From positions 1-7,084 of the forward strand of contig CALEMO010000198.1 in the NCBI GenBank assembly GCA_937910825.1: 7,084 nt of DNA, read 5' to 3'. The notes beneath the pieces are model-generated. The model saw only the letters and a list, made by a program, of their open reading frames with translations. It did no database searches and was not told the origin of the DNA. Within the stretch, counting starts at the first letter, position 1. Each line of letters opens with the position of its first letter. The position numbers and the translations under genes were made by a program. The DNA is from an uncultured Solirubrobacterales bacterium. Lineage in GTDB: Bacteria; Actinomycetota; Thermoleophilia; Solirubrobacterales; 70-9. Shown one piece after another: positions 1 through 5,924 of this stretch.

Positions 1-71
1 GGCGTATTCACCCACCGGGGTCGCCACCACCGTTTCACCCGCCCCCCGCTTCAGGTCTGGGCCGAGACGAT

Positions 72-443
72 TCAGCGGTCGGCTTCCTGCCAGTCGCATG
101 CCCATCCCCTGAGAGCATGGATCGCCGGACCGAGAGCTTCGCCCTTTTCGGTGAGCTCATAGGTCACCTTCACGGGAAGTCCGCCTTCAACCGTGCGATT
201 CATCAATCCGGCTGCCTCAAGCTCACGCAGGCGCTGCGAAAGCAAACGGTCGGAAAGTCCGGGTACAGCGCGTTTCAGTTCCGCGTAGCGCAGAGGACCG
301 TGCGAGAGAGCCCAGATAATCGCTCCGCTCCAGCGCTTGCCGATCAACTCGATCGCCGCGTGGAAGTGCGGGCAAACCTCCGTGAGGGCCGGCTGCGTCA
401 GGCTCTCGCTCACCTGTTCAGGATTGACTGTAGTGCCGCTCAC
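72..443 (-). CDS. HxlR-family winged-helix transcriptional regulator
   Basis: A 123-residue DNA-binding regulator expected to act as a dimer in the cytoplasm. HxlR-family hallmarks are visible in order: a flexible N-terminal tail (1-20), the Cys-Pro entry motif at 24-25 leading into IELIGKRW (31-38), the recognition-helix region with LSDRLLSQRLRELEAAGL (63-80), the wing with TYELT (94-98), and a C-terminal helix ending near Trp114. Cys24 lies where thiol- or quinone-sensing members such as YodB keep their reactive cysteine, so redox or electrophile sensing is possible but is inference. The start is GTG; an in-frame TAA four codons upstream excludes a longer protein. There is no Shine-Dalgarno. 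It lies 40 nt downstream of marP on the same strand, so it could be read from marP transcripts as well as its own promoter. The target genes are not evident. Confidence 0.9.
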   Translation of the reverse strand: MSGTTVNPEQVSESLTQPALTEVCPHFHAAIELIGKRWSGAIIWALSHGPLRYAELKRAVPGLSDRLLSQRLRELEAAGLMNRTVEGGLPVKVTYELTEKGEALGPAIHALRGWACDWQEADR

Positions 444-445
444 CG

Positions 446-460
446 TGTACTGAGCTTACA
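446..460 (-). promoter_or_regulatory. Candidate hxlR promoter with overlapping operator-like dyad
   Basis: On the minus strand TAAGCT (453-458) is a TANNNT -10-like hexamer ending 9 nt before the GTG start, the same spacing as at three other genes here. It is embedded in an imperfect dyad, TGTA-7 nt-TACA (446-460). HxlR proteins often repress their own gene through short dyads near the promoter, so autoregulation is plausible. The arms are only 4 bp, so chance is a real alternative. No -35 box is seen. Confidence 0.35.
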
Positions 461-483
461 AAACGGGTCGGTCCGGCCCGATT

Positions 484-1626
484 TCACCGGGCGCAGGGAC
501 CGGCATCTACCTCCCCCGAGGCAGAATCGGCAATTCTTTTGACCACGCCGTTCGGCACCGCCAGACCGCCCGGGGGACCTTCGGTGGTCGCGGCGAAGAC
601 TGTTCCAAGCACACGACCGGCGGAATCGAACAGCGGGCCGCCCGAATTGCCGTGCTGGACCTGTCCTCTCAGGGTCAGCATCTTTCTCTCGAATGGTCCG
701 CTGCCATACGCGTCCTCGCCGAGAACCCGCTGGACCTTGCCGGCCCTGGCGGCCGCGATGCTGAGCGGTCCGTCGTTGGGATAGCCGACCACAGCCGCCG
801 AGGCATCATTTGCCACGTTTCCACGGGTAACGAGCGGGCTTTCGTTGATCGGGGCCTGAAGCACAGCGATGTCGTTTCGGGGCTTGAAAGCCACTGGCGT
901 CGCATCGACCAGTTCGCCGTCGAAGGTCTCGACGGTCGTATCAACCTGGCCAGCCACCACATGCGCGTTGGTCACGACCAGGCCCGGAGCGATCACCCAG
1001 CCTGAGCCCATCACCCCAACCCCACATGCAGTACCGGAAACCTTGACCACCGAAGTGCTGGCGGTGCGCACCGCCTGGGCGCTGCCGGCCCCCGAACCTG
1101 GTGCTGCGATCTGCCCGGGGGACCGGGCGATCCTCGGCACGGGATCGATCCGGTGGAGTGCCTGGATCAGCGGGCCTGAAGGCGGCAGCACATCGTTTAT
1201 CCCGCCGAGAAGGATTGACTTCTGGGCGTCCCGGCGAAGGCCGTCCGCCCCGGGCGTATAGAGGGCCACTGCGCCCAGGACCCAGACGATCCCCAACGCC
1301 ACGACCGAGATCAGAAGGGCGCCACCGATGCCGTCGATCGCCTGCCAGAAAGGCCCGCGCACAGCCGCCGTGCGGATGCGCTCACCGGCGGAAATCGCAA
1401 GGGACAAAGTGAGCGACCCGACCACGATCGCCCCGAGCAGGGCAACCATCGGCGCATAGGCAGAATTTGAGCCGCCATCGAGAATGACCGGGGCCAGCCG
1501 CGACCCGAGGACCGCTCCGATGGCGAGGCCGCCAAGTCCCAGCGCACCGACGATCAAGCCCTGCCGAAAGCCCCAGAGGGCAAGGATGAAGATAAATGCG
1601 GCTATTCCCCAGTCGATCGGAGTCAT
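484..1626 (-). CDS. marP: MarP-like membrane-anchored serine protease (CvpA-like domain plus trypsin-like domain)
   Basis: A 380-residue protein. The N-terminal part has four hydrophobic segments (about 6-24, 26-48, 58-80, 100-123), a CvpA/colicin V production-like membrane domain. After a Gly/Ala/Pro linker (about 165-185) comes a chymotrypsin-fold protease domain facing the outside. The catalytic triad is visible: His222 in TNAHVV, Asp252 in RNDIAVL and Ser328 in GNSGGP. Cys201 and Cys378 flank the protease domain in the same relative places as the disulfide pair of M. tuberculosis MarP (Rv3671c); membrane layout and triad order agree too. In that organism MarP protects against acid and oxidative stress and processes a peptidoglycan hydrolase; the same role here is inference. 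It starts at ATG 1626 with no Shine-Dalgarno, is divergent from a penicillin-binding protein across 45 bp, and is followed by the HxlR gene. Family assignment is firm; orthology is likely. Confidence 0.92.
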   Translation of the reverse strand: MTPIDWGIAAFIFILALWGFRQGLIVGALGLGGLAIGAVLGSRLAPVILDGGSNSAYAPMVALLGAIVVGSLTLSLAISAGERIRTAAVRGPFWQAIDGIGGALLISVVALGIVWVLGAVALYTPGADGLRRDAQKSILLGGINDVLPPSGPLIQALHRIDPVPRIARSPGQIAAPGSGAGSAQAVRTASTSVVKVSGTACGVGVMGSGWVIAPGLVVTNAHVVAGQVDTTVETFDGELVDATPVAFKPRNDIAVLQAPINESPLVTRGNVANDASAAVVGYPNDGPLSIAAARAGKVQRVLGEDAYGSGPFERKMLTLRGQVQHGNSGGPLFDSAGRVLGTVFAATTEGPPGGLAVPNGVVKRIADSASGEVDAGPCAR

Positions 1627-1671
1627 GTACGAAATCTAACCACCCGCCTGCCCCGGTAGATTTCATGCGGT
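1627..1671. promoter_or_regulatory. Compact divergent promoter region of marP and the PBP gene
   Basis: All 45 bp between two divergent ATG codons. It contains a perfect 8-bp inverted repeat, GAAATCTA (1631-1638) and TAGATTTC (1657-1664). Each arm read outward gives TAGATT, a -10-like hexamer: the minus-strand copy (1633-1638) ends 6 nt before the marP ATG, the plus-strand copy (1657-1662) ends 9 nt before the PBP ATG. Neither gene has a Shine-Dalgarno, so leaderless or near-leaderless transcripts are likely. Each -10 lies where the -35 of the opposite promoter would be, so polymerase could probably occupy only one at a time. An operator for a dimeric regulator is the alternative reading of the same symmetry. 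Confidence 0.55.
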
Positions 1672-3402
1672 ATGAACAGGCCCCCATCAAGGCGTGAACG
1701 CCAGCAGCGTCTGAGGACCAGGGCCTTGCCCCTGATCAGCATCGCTTTCGTGGCTTTCGTGCTCGGAACGATCCAAGGCTGCCCCGGCAAGCCGAACCGC
1801 GACGCGGCCGAGCGCTACGTCAACGCCTGGCAGGATCATGACTACGCGGCAATGCACGCTGAACTCAGCCCGGAATCGCAGCAGACCATCCCGCTCGAGC
1901 AATTCGAGCAGAGCTATACAGAGGCTGAGGCGATAGCGACCCTCAAGTCAATCGAGTCCACCGAGGCCGAAGGCGATGAAACGGTGGCCCGGATCCTGGT
2001 CACCGCCCGCACTCTGGCTTTCGGCGAAGTCAGGCACCCACTGAAAGTGACTTTTGACGCTGACGGGATCGCCTGGCACACCAGCCTGCTTTTCCCCGGA
2101 CTCACGGGAGACGAGGAGCTCACACGGACCACCAAGCTTCCCCGTCGCGCTGCGATCCTCGCCAGGGACGGCCAGAAGATGGTGGACGGACCTTCATTCG
2201 CTCGCGAATATCCACTGGGTGACAGCATGATCGACGTGACTGGCACGATCGGTACTGGGAGCCAGCTGAGTCCGGAGAACCAAGCGCTCGGATTCTCTCC
2301 GGGAGAACCAGTCGGGGTGAGCGGTCTCGAACTCGCCTACAACTCCCGGCTGGCCGGCAAACCCGGTGGCACGCTCTTCGCCAAACCATCCGGGAGCGGC
2401 ACCGAAGGTGAAGGCCGGCAGCTCGCCCAGGGCGAGCCCCGCCCGGCTCGGCCGCTGAAGACCACAATCGATCCGACGCTTCAGGAAGCGGCTGTGGCCG
2501 GGATGAGCCCTTATGTCGGGGGGGCGGCCGTGCTTGACGCTCGCAACGGCCAGATCAGGGCGCTCGCGGCGCAGGCCTTCTCGGTCCTGCAACCTCCCGG
2601 CTCGACAATGAAGATCATCACCGCGACTGCCGGACTCGAAAACGAAGAGGTCACGATGGATCAGCAGTTCGATTATGTGACTTCAGGCGTCGCCGACGGT
2701 CGCGAGATCAAGAACGCATACAACGAACTCTGCGGCGGAAGCTTCGTGGAAGCTTTCGCCGAATCCTGCAATTCAGTCTTCGCGCCATTGGCCATGAAAA
2801 TCGGTGAAGAGACCATGACCGAAACCTCCGAAGCTTTCGGCTTCAACCGTCCACCCCAGATCTGGAATGCCGAAGGGCAGGCCGCCGTTGCCCCGCCGAC
2901 GCCGTCGATACCGAAGCCTGGCGACTACAACAATGAGCTCGGGGTCAGCGGAATCGGGCAGGGGCTGGTTCAGGCGACGCCGCTGCTGATGGCGAGCACC
3001 GCGCAGGCGATCGCCAACAAGGGTGTGGTTTCCCCGACCCCGATCGTCACCGAGAAGGCGCTCCAGGCCGATTCCGGCCCGGTTCGTGTGGCCTCAAAGA
3101 AGACGGCCGCCCAGGTGGCCGAGTTGATGGTCGCAGTCGTCCAGGCCGGGACCGGGCTCGCTGCGGCGATTCCCGAGGCCCAGGTAGCCGGCAAGACCGG
3201 TACCGCCGAGGTCGGGATCAGGGCCGGTGGTGAGGTCGACGAAGAGGGAAATCCGGACCTGATCGAAGATGCCTGGTTCGCCGGCTTCGCTCCTTCCGGT
3301 AATCCCAAGCTCGCGGTCGCGGTCATGGTGATCGATGCGAGCGCCGGCGGCGGCACCATCGCCGCACCGATCGTCGCTTCGATCCTCTCCGCGGGTCTCT
3401 AG
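1672..3402 (+). CDS. Class B penicillin-binding protein (MecA_N/NTF2-like, PBP-dimer and transpeptidase domains)
   Basis: A 576-residue peptidoglycan D,D-transpeptidase that cross-links stem peptides outside the membrane. An Arg-rich N-terminus precedes one hydrophobic segment (18-36). Residues about 43-142 look like the NTF2-like MecA_N domain (DAAERYVNAWQDHDY at the start). A compact PBP-dimer region follows (about 155-260), including VSGLELAYNSRLAGKPG. The transpeptidase domain (about 262-573) has all three active-site motifs: STMK (311-314, nucleophile Ser311), SCN (365-367) and KTGT (508-511). Domain order matches M. tuberculosis Rv2864c, a penicillin-binding lipoprotein. Cys37 follows TIQG and fits a loose lipobox, so it may be lipid-anchored rather than a transmembrane protein. 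It starts at ATG 1672 with no Shine-Dalgarno. It is divergent from marP and convergent with the next gene, the two stops overlapping. The motifs are intact, so it should bind beta-lactams; whether sensitivity is low, as in MecA, cannot be judged. Confidence 0.93.
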   Translation: MNRPPSRRERQQRLRTRALPLISIAFVAFVLGTIQGCPGKPNRDAAERYVNAWQDHDYAAMHAELSPESQQTIPLEQFEQSYTEAEAIATLKSIESTEAEGDETVARILVTARTLAFGEVRHPLKVTFDADGIAWHTSLLFPGLTGDEELTRTTKLPRRAAILARDGQKMVDGPSFAREYPLGDSMIDVTGTIGTGSQLSPENQALGFSPGEPVGVSGLELAYNSRLAGKPGGTLFAKPSGSGTEGEGRQLAQGEPRPARPLKTTIDPTLQEAAVAGMSPYVGGAAVLDARNGQIRALAAQAFSVLQPPGSTMKIITATAGLENEEVTMDQQFDYVTSGVADGREIKNAYNELCGGSFVEAFAESCNSVFAPLAMKIGEETMTETSEAFGFNRPPQIWNAEGQAAVAPPTPSIPKPGDYNNELGVSGIGQGLVQATPLLMASTAQAIANKGVVSPTPIVTEKALQADSGPVRVASKKTAAQVAELMVAVVQAGTGLAAAIPEAQVAGKTGTAEVGIRAGGEVDEEGNPDLIEDAWFAGFAPSGNPKLAVAVMVIDASAGGGTIAAPIVASILSAGL

Positions 3403-3749
3403 CCGGCGCGCCCGGCCGGAAAACCCAGACCTGCCGCCACGAGGGCTGTCACACCGCCTGCAGCCAGCAGGATGTTGCCGGCTTCTTCAACCGCGAAACC
3501 GAGACCGAACCCTGCCAGACACGCGAGACACGCAAACCCCAGCACCGCCCACCACTCGACCATGTAAGGGCCCGGATCACTCGCCTCAGGAGCAGCAATG
3601 ACCACGCCGAGCAGCATCAATGCCACGCCGACGGCCGGCAGGACAATCGAGAAGGTGAAAAGCAGACAGAGAACGGCCCCGGCACCGGCCAGGATCTGAC
3701 CGGTTGCAGCTGTGGAAAGTCGGGCGACGGGGCTAGAGGTCGAGCTCAA
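3399..3749 (-). CDS. Small integral membrane protein of unknown function
   Basis: I do not recognise the family. About 116 residues with three or four hydrophobic segments (roughly 18-34, 36-53, 63-87, 90-110) separated by a short acidic/Pro loop (PEASDPGP, 53-60); the membrane is its only predictable location. I chose TTG 3749, giving a 17-nt overlap with the end of the upstream lipoprotein gene and a short N-terminus before the first helix. In-frame GTG 3770 and TTG 3788 would add 7 or 13 residues; none has a clear Shine-Dalgarno, so the start is uncertain. The overlap suggests translational coupling with the lipoprotein. Its TAG stop shares the CTAG palindrome with the stop of the convergent PBP gene. 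Third codon positions are G/C-rich, supporting real coding. Confidence 0.7.
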   Translation of the reverse strand: MSSTSSPVARLSTAATGQILAGAGAVLCLLFTFSIVLPAVGVALMLLGVVIAAPEASDPGPYMVEWWAVLGFACLACLAGFGLGFAVEEAGNILLAAGGVTALVAAGLGFPAGRAG

Positions 3750-4305
3750 CCGTGGCCGGACCGTCTTCACCTTCGATGTGGAGCTCAACCGGTCGCTCTT
3801 CGATCGAGGGGTCGTCCATCAGGTAGAGCAGCATCGATGCCTGGATCGGACCCACCTGCGGCGTCGAGTCCAGCTCCGGGACGTTTCCACCCTTGGGAAC
3901 CTCGGACCCCGGCTGGAGGACGTAGGCGCTTTCGCTGGGGATGTTTTCGAAGCTCTTGCCGGTGGTCGTAATGATCTTGAAGCCCTCTGGCAGGCGATGG
4001 GCTTCGTCTTCGTCTGTGTTCTCGATCTTCACGAACACACCGATGTAGGTTGTCCCTGGCTTGGGAAAAGGCTGATCAGCCAGGTACTGGCTGTCCTCGA
4101 CGTCTGACTTGTTCAGCGGCCTGGTGAAAAGCACGTTGTATTCGAGCGGGCCGAGGTGGACGGGCTCACCTTCGACGATGCCGGTTTTTTCCTCTTCACT
4201 GTTACCACAGGCAGTCAGGGCGAATGCGGATACCAGCACGACCGCGGCCATCAGAGCTGCCTTCAGCCAGTTGTCTTTGAATTTGCTGTTCAGGGTGGTA
4301 GCCAT
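3733..4305 (-). CDS. Secreted lipoprotein with a DUF4352-like beta-sandwich domain
   Basis: A 190-residue exported lipoprotein. The signal peptide has Lys residues (8, 10, 15), a hydrophobic core (about 16-30) and the lipobox LTAC, so Cys33 should be lipidated and become residue 1 of a 158-residue mature protein. After an acidic tether (residues 35-40) the soluble domain (about 44-175) contains a pattern of the kind YIGVFVKIENTDEDE (about residues 86-100), reminiscent of DUF4352-type extracellular immunoglobulin-like domains; that assignment is tentative and no enzymatic motif is seen. It starts at ATG 4305, with no Shine-Dalgarno but a TAAACT hexamer 9 nt upstream. The downstream membrane-protein gene overlaps its 3' end, suggesting the two function together at the cell surface. 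Confidence 0.85.
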   Translation of the reverse strand: MATTLNSKFKDNWLKAALMAAVVLVSAFALTACGNSEEEKTGIVEGEPVHLGPLEYNVLFTRPLNKSDVEDSQYLADQPFPKPGTTYIGVFVKIENTDEDEAHRLPEGFKIITTTGKSFENIPSESAYVLQPGSEVPKGGNVPELDSTPQVGPIQASMLLYLMDDPSIEERPVELHIEGEDGPATVELDL

Positions 4306-4314
4306 CGGCGGCAG

Positions 4315-4320
4315 AGTTTA
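4315..4320 (-). promoter_or_regulatory. Candidate -10 element of the lipoprotein gene
   Basis: TAAACT on the minus strand ends exactly 9 nt before ATG 4305. There is no Shine-Dalgarno in the interval, which is a GC-rich CTGCCGCCG. The geometry repeats that at the PBP, SRPBCC and hxlR starts. It sits in the 55-nt gap after the SRPBCC gene, so the lipoprotein pair probably has its own promoter. No -35 consensus is seen. Confidence 0.4.
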
Positions 4321-4360
4321 GTCGTCCGGGCCGAGTAATGGCCGCAAGATGTGACGCCGC

Positions 4361-4870
4361 CTAGCGCACGCCGGTCGAATAGCGATTTCCGCCGGCAACC
4401 TCGACCCGCTCGGTCGCCACGCGCTCGGCCTCCGCGCGTTCACGCAATTCAGCTGCTGCCCGCTTGAGCAGACGCCCGTACCAGCGCGAGCCACCGGTCA
4501 AACGATCGAAATGCTTCGCCATGCCGGCCGGTTCGGTCCAGTAGCTGATGCGGATCCGGCTCATTGCACCGGCGCCTTCAACGATTTCCCACTCGGTACC
4601 GGTCTTTGAAAGGTTCAGGCGCCCGCCGTTACCGCGCTCGGAAATCCGGCGGGGCCGCTCGACCGACGTAATCGCCGTATCGACCCAGGCCTTGCGACGC
4701 TTGAACCGAAAGCGGGCGCCGGCACCGATGCCGCGCGATTCGAGGCGCAGCAACCGAAAATCCATGATCGAGCTGCCGAAGATGTCCCTCCGGGTGGCAA
4801 CGTCCATCAGGTAGTCGAAGATCAGTTCCCTGGGAGCGTCAATGTCGATCTCGGCGTATACGGGGCCCAT
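4361..4870 (-). CDS. SRPBCC (START/Bet v1-like, polyketide cyclase-type) family protein
   Basis: A 169-residue cytoplasmic protein, about family length. The opening EIDIDAPRELIFDYLMDVATRRD (residues 7-29) is the typical beta1-alpha1 start of the helix-grip fold. Alternating strands follow (about 51-110: ARFRFKRR, VDTAITSVERPRRI, EWEIVEG, SRIRISYWTEPAG), then a long C-terminal amphipathic helix (about 126-151) that would close a hydrophobic pocket. Such proteins bind or transform small hydrophobic ligands; nothing here identifies the ligand, and no catalytic residue can be named. The Arg/Lys-rich tail beyond 143 is unusual and may be disordered. ATG 4870 is preceded at 9 nt by TAGAAT rather than a Shine-Dalgarno. 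It is divergent from the ParA gene. Confidence 0.82.
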   Translation of the reverse strand: MGPVYAEIDIDAPRELIFDYLMDVATRRDIFGSSIMDFRLLRLESRGIGAGARFRFKRRKAWVDTAITSVERPRRISERGNGGRLNLSKTGTEWEIVEGAGAMSRIRISYWTEPAGMAKHFDRLTGGSRWYGRLLKRAAAELRERAEAERVATERVEVAGGNRYSTGVR

Positions 4871-4879
4871 CTGCCGTTG

Positions 4880-4885
4880 ATTCTA
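4880..4885 (-). promoter_or_regulatory. Candidate -10 element of the SRPBCC gene
   Basis: TAGAAT on the minus strand matches the sigma-A/RpoD-type -10 consensus at five of six positions. It ends 9 nt before ATG 4870. No Shine-Dalgarno lies between, implying a leader of only a few nucleotides. No -35 match is visible upstream. It is the best-matching member of the set of such hexamers in this window. Confidence 0.55.
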
Positions 4886-4900
4886 TGGACTCGTGCGCAT

Positions 4901-4930
4901 TGCGGCGGCGGGACGGCCGCAGCCGCCGCA
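4901..4930 (+). repeat. GC-rich stem-loop in the parA leader region
   Basis: TGCGGCGGC (4901-4909) and GCCGCCGCA (4922-4930) form a perfect 9-bp stem around a 12-nt loop. It lies between the divergent SRPBCC promoter and the parA start, ending about 30 nt before the start codon. If parA transcription begins upstream of it, the hairpin would sit in the mRNA leader just before the Shine-Dalgarno (AAGGG/AGGG, 4943-4952). No T tract follows, so it is not a standard terminator. A GC-rich background makes such stems easier to find by chance. Confidence 0.4.
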
Positions 4931-4959
4931 GCAGGTGGACACAAGGGTAGGGTGTGCCC

Positions 4960-5760
4960 GTGGCTATCACGATCGCGATCCTCTCCCAGAAGGGCGGCAC
5001 CGGCAAGACGACGGTCACCCGCTCGCTCGCCGAAGGGCTGACCCGATCTGGTCTGAACACCCTGGCGATCGATGCCGACCCCCAGGGCAATCTGTCCGAG
5101 TACTTCGCAGTGCCAGCCGACGCCTTTCCAACTCTTGGTGAAGTCCTTGCCGGTCAGAAAAAAGCGGTCGATGCGATCCACAACGGCGTGGTTCCGGCGA
5201 ACCTTGGCCTGGCCGAAGCCGAGCTGATGCTGGCCGGCAAGATCGGCCGTGAACTCACCCTGAGGAACGCTCTGCGCGAAGCGAAGCGCCGCTACGACAT
5301 CGTCCTGATCGACTGTCCCCCCACGCTCGGCCTTCTGACGGTCAACGCACTGGTCGCCTCCGATCAGGCGATCCTCTCGACCGAAGCCGAGCATTTCTCG
5401 GAGCAGGGTGCCGAACAGGCGATGGAAGTCATCGGCCTTGCCCGCGAGAACCTGAACCCGGAACTCGAGTTGCTCGGCGTATTGCTGAACATCGCGGATA
5501 TGCGCACGAACCACGCCCGGGCCACTCTGGAGATATTGCGCAAGAGCTTTGAAGGAAAGGTCTTCAATACGGTCATCAAGCGATCGATCGTCTATCCCGA
5601 ATCAGCCAGGGCATCGCGGTCGATATTCGACTACCGAAGGCGCAAGGCCCTTGATTACGCGAACCTGACGGTCGAAGTCCTTGAGCGGCTCGGCCTCGAA
5701 GAACCATTGGGAAACGCCCGCAAGCTGGTCAGCGAGATCACGCCGGCCAGCAAAGCCTGA
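4960..5760 (+). CDS. ParA/Soj-type deviant Walker ATPase (orphan)
   Basis: A 266-residue member of the ParA/MinD superfamily, which dimerises on ATP, usually binds DNA nonspecifically, and positions chromosomes, plasmids or protein cargo. Visible motifs: deviant Walker A KGGTGKTT (11-18, signature Lys11 and P-loop Lys16), switch I DADPQGN (38-44), and Walker B DIVLIDCPP (113-121). The C-terminal region is less like standard Soj (RSIFDYRRRKALDYANL, about 220-236). I prefer GTG 4960: AGGG at 4949-4952 lies 7 nt upstream and the P-loop position then matches typical Soj proteins. GTG 4954, with AAGGG 6 nt upstream, would add two residues. No parB, parS or helix-turn-helix partner is in the window, so a segregation role is unproven; positioning of another cargo is as likely. 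It ends 2 nt from the convergent small membrane ORF. Confidence 0.9.
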   Translation: MAITIAILSQKGGTGKTTVTRSLAEGLTRSGLNTLAIDADPQGNLSEYFAVPADAFPTLGEVLAGQKKAVDAIHNGVVPANLGLAEAELMLAGKIGRELTLRNALREAKRRYDIVLIDCPPTLGLLTVNALVASDQAILSTEAEHFSEQGAEQAMEVIGLARENLNPELELLGVLLNIADMRTNHARATLEILRKSFEGKVFNTVIKRSIVYPESARASRSIFDYRRRKALDYANLTVEVLERLGLEEPLGNARKLVSEITPASKA

Positions 5761-5762
5761 GG

Positions 5763-5924
5763 TCAGCCCGGGCCGACGATCGCCGCCCAGACCAGGGCGA
5801 TCGCAAGGTCGGGCAGATCGGGCACAGCAAGCCCGACGGCTACGGAGATCAGGCCCATCATCACGAAGTCGAGGTGAACCTGGCGGATGCGATTAGGCTG
5901 GATCACGCCGCCCGGGTCAGCCAT
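5763..5924 (-). CDS. Small membrane protein, second half of an overlapping pair after thrB
   Basis: 53 residues, family not recognised. A polar N-terminus (MADPGGVIQPNRIRQ) leads into HLDFVMMG (18-25) and a hydrophobic stretch (about 20-34), then PDLPD (35-39) and a second hydrophobic stretch (about 40-51). It starts at ATG 5924 inside the end of the upstream ORF (22-nt overlap, -1 frame relative to it) and has its own Shine-Dalgarno, GAGGA at 5934-5938, 9 nt upstream. This arrangement favours translational coupling over simple decay. Read together with the preceding ORF it resembles one small multi-helix membrane protein cut in two. The alternative is a frameshifted or truncated remnant of a longer four-helix protein, as it stops abruptly beside the convergent parA stop. 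Confidence 0.55.
   Translation of the reverse strand: MADPGGVIQPNRIRQVHLDFVMMGLISVAVGLAVPDLPDLAIALVWAAIVGPG

Noticed and set aside
1..71. Possible 5' end of another leftward gene (GTG at 30 or 37 on the minus strand)
   Set aside because: Two different frames are open to the left edge with G-rich sequence upstream, but only 10-13 codons are visible and no family can be recognised, so neither frame can be supported.
869..1412. Plus-strand open frames opposite marP
   Set aside because: They are Pro/Arg/Ser-rich shadow frames opposite a protease with an intact catalytic triad.
3403..3419. CCGGC/GCCGG stem just after the PBP stop as a terminator
   Set aside because: The stem is only 5 bp, lies in the coding part of the convergent gene, and has no T tract on either strand.
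4822..5514. 230-codon open frame antisense to parA
   Set aside because: It lies opposite a ParA gene with all motifs intact, shows no recognisable domain, and is a by-product of GC-rich codon use.
5903..5924. Programmed -1 ribosomal frameshift joining the two small ORFs
   Set aside because: No X-XXY-YYZ slippery heptamer is found in the correct frame, and the second ORF has its own ATG and Shine-Dalgarno, so coupled re-initiation or a plain indel is simpler.
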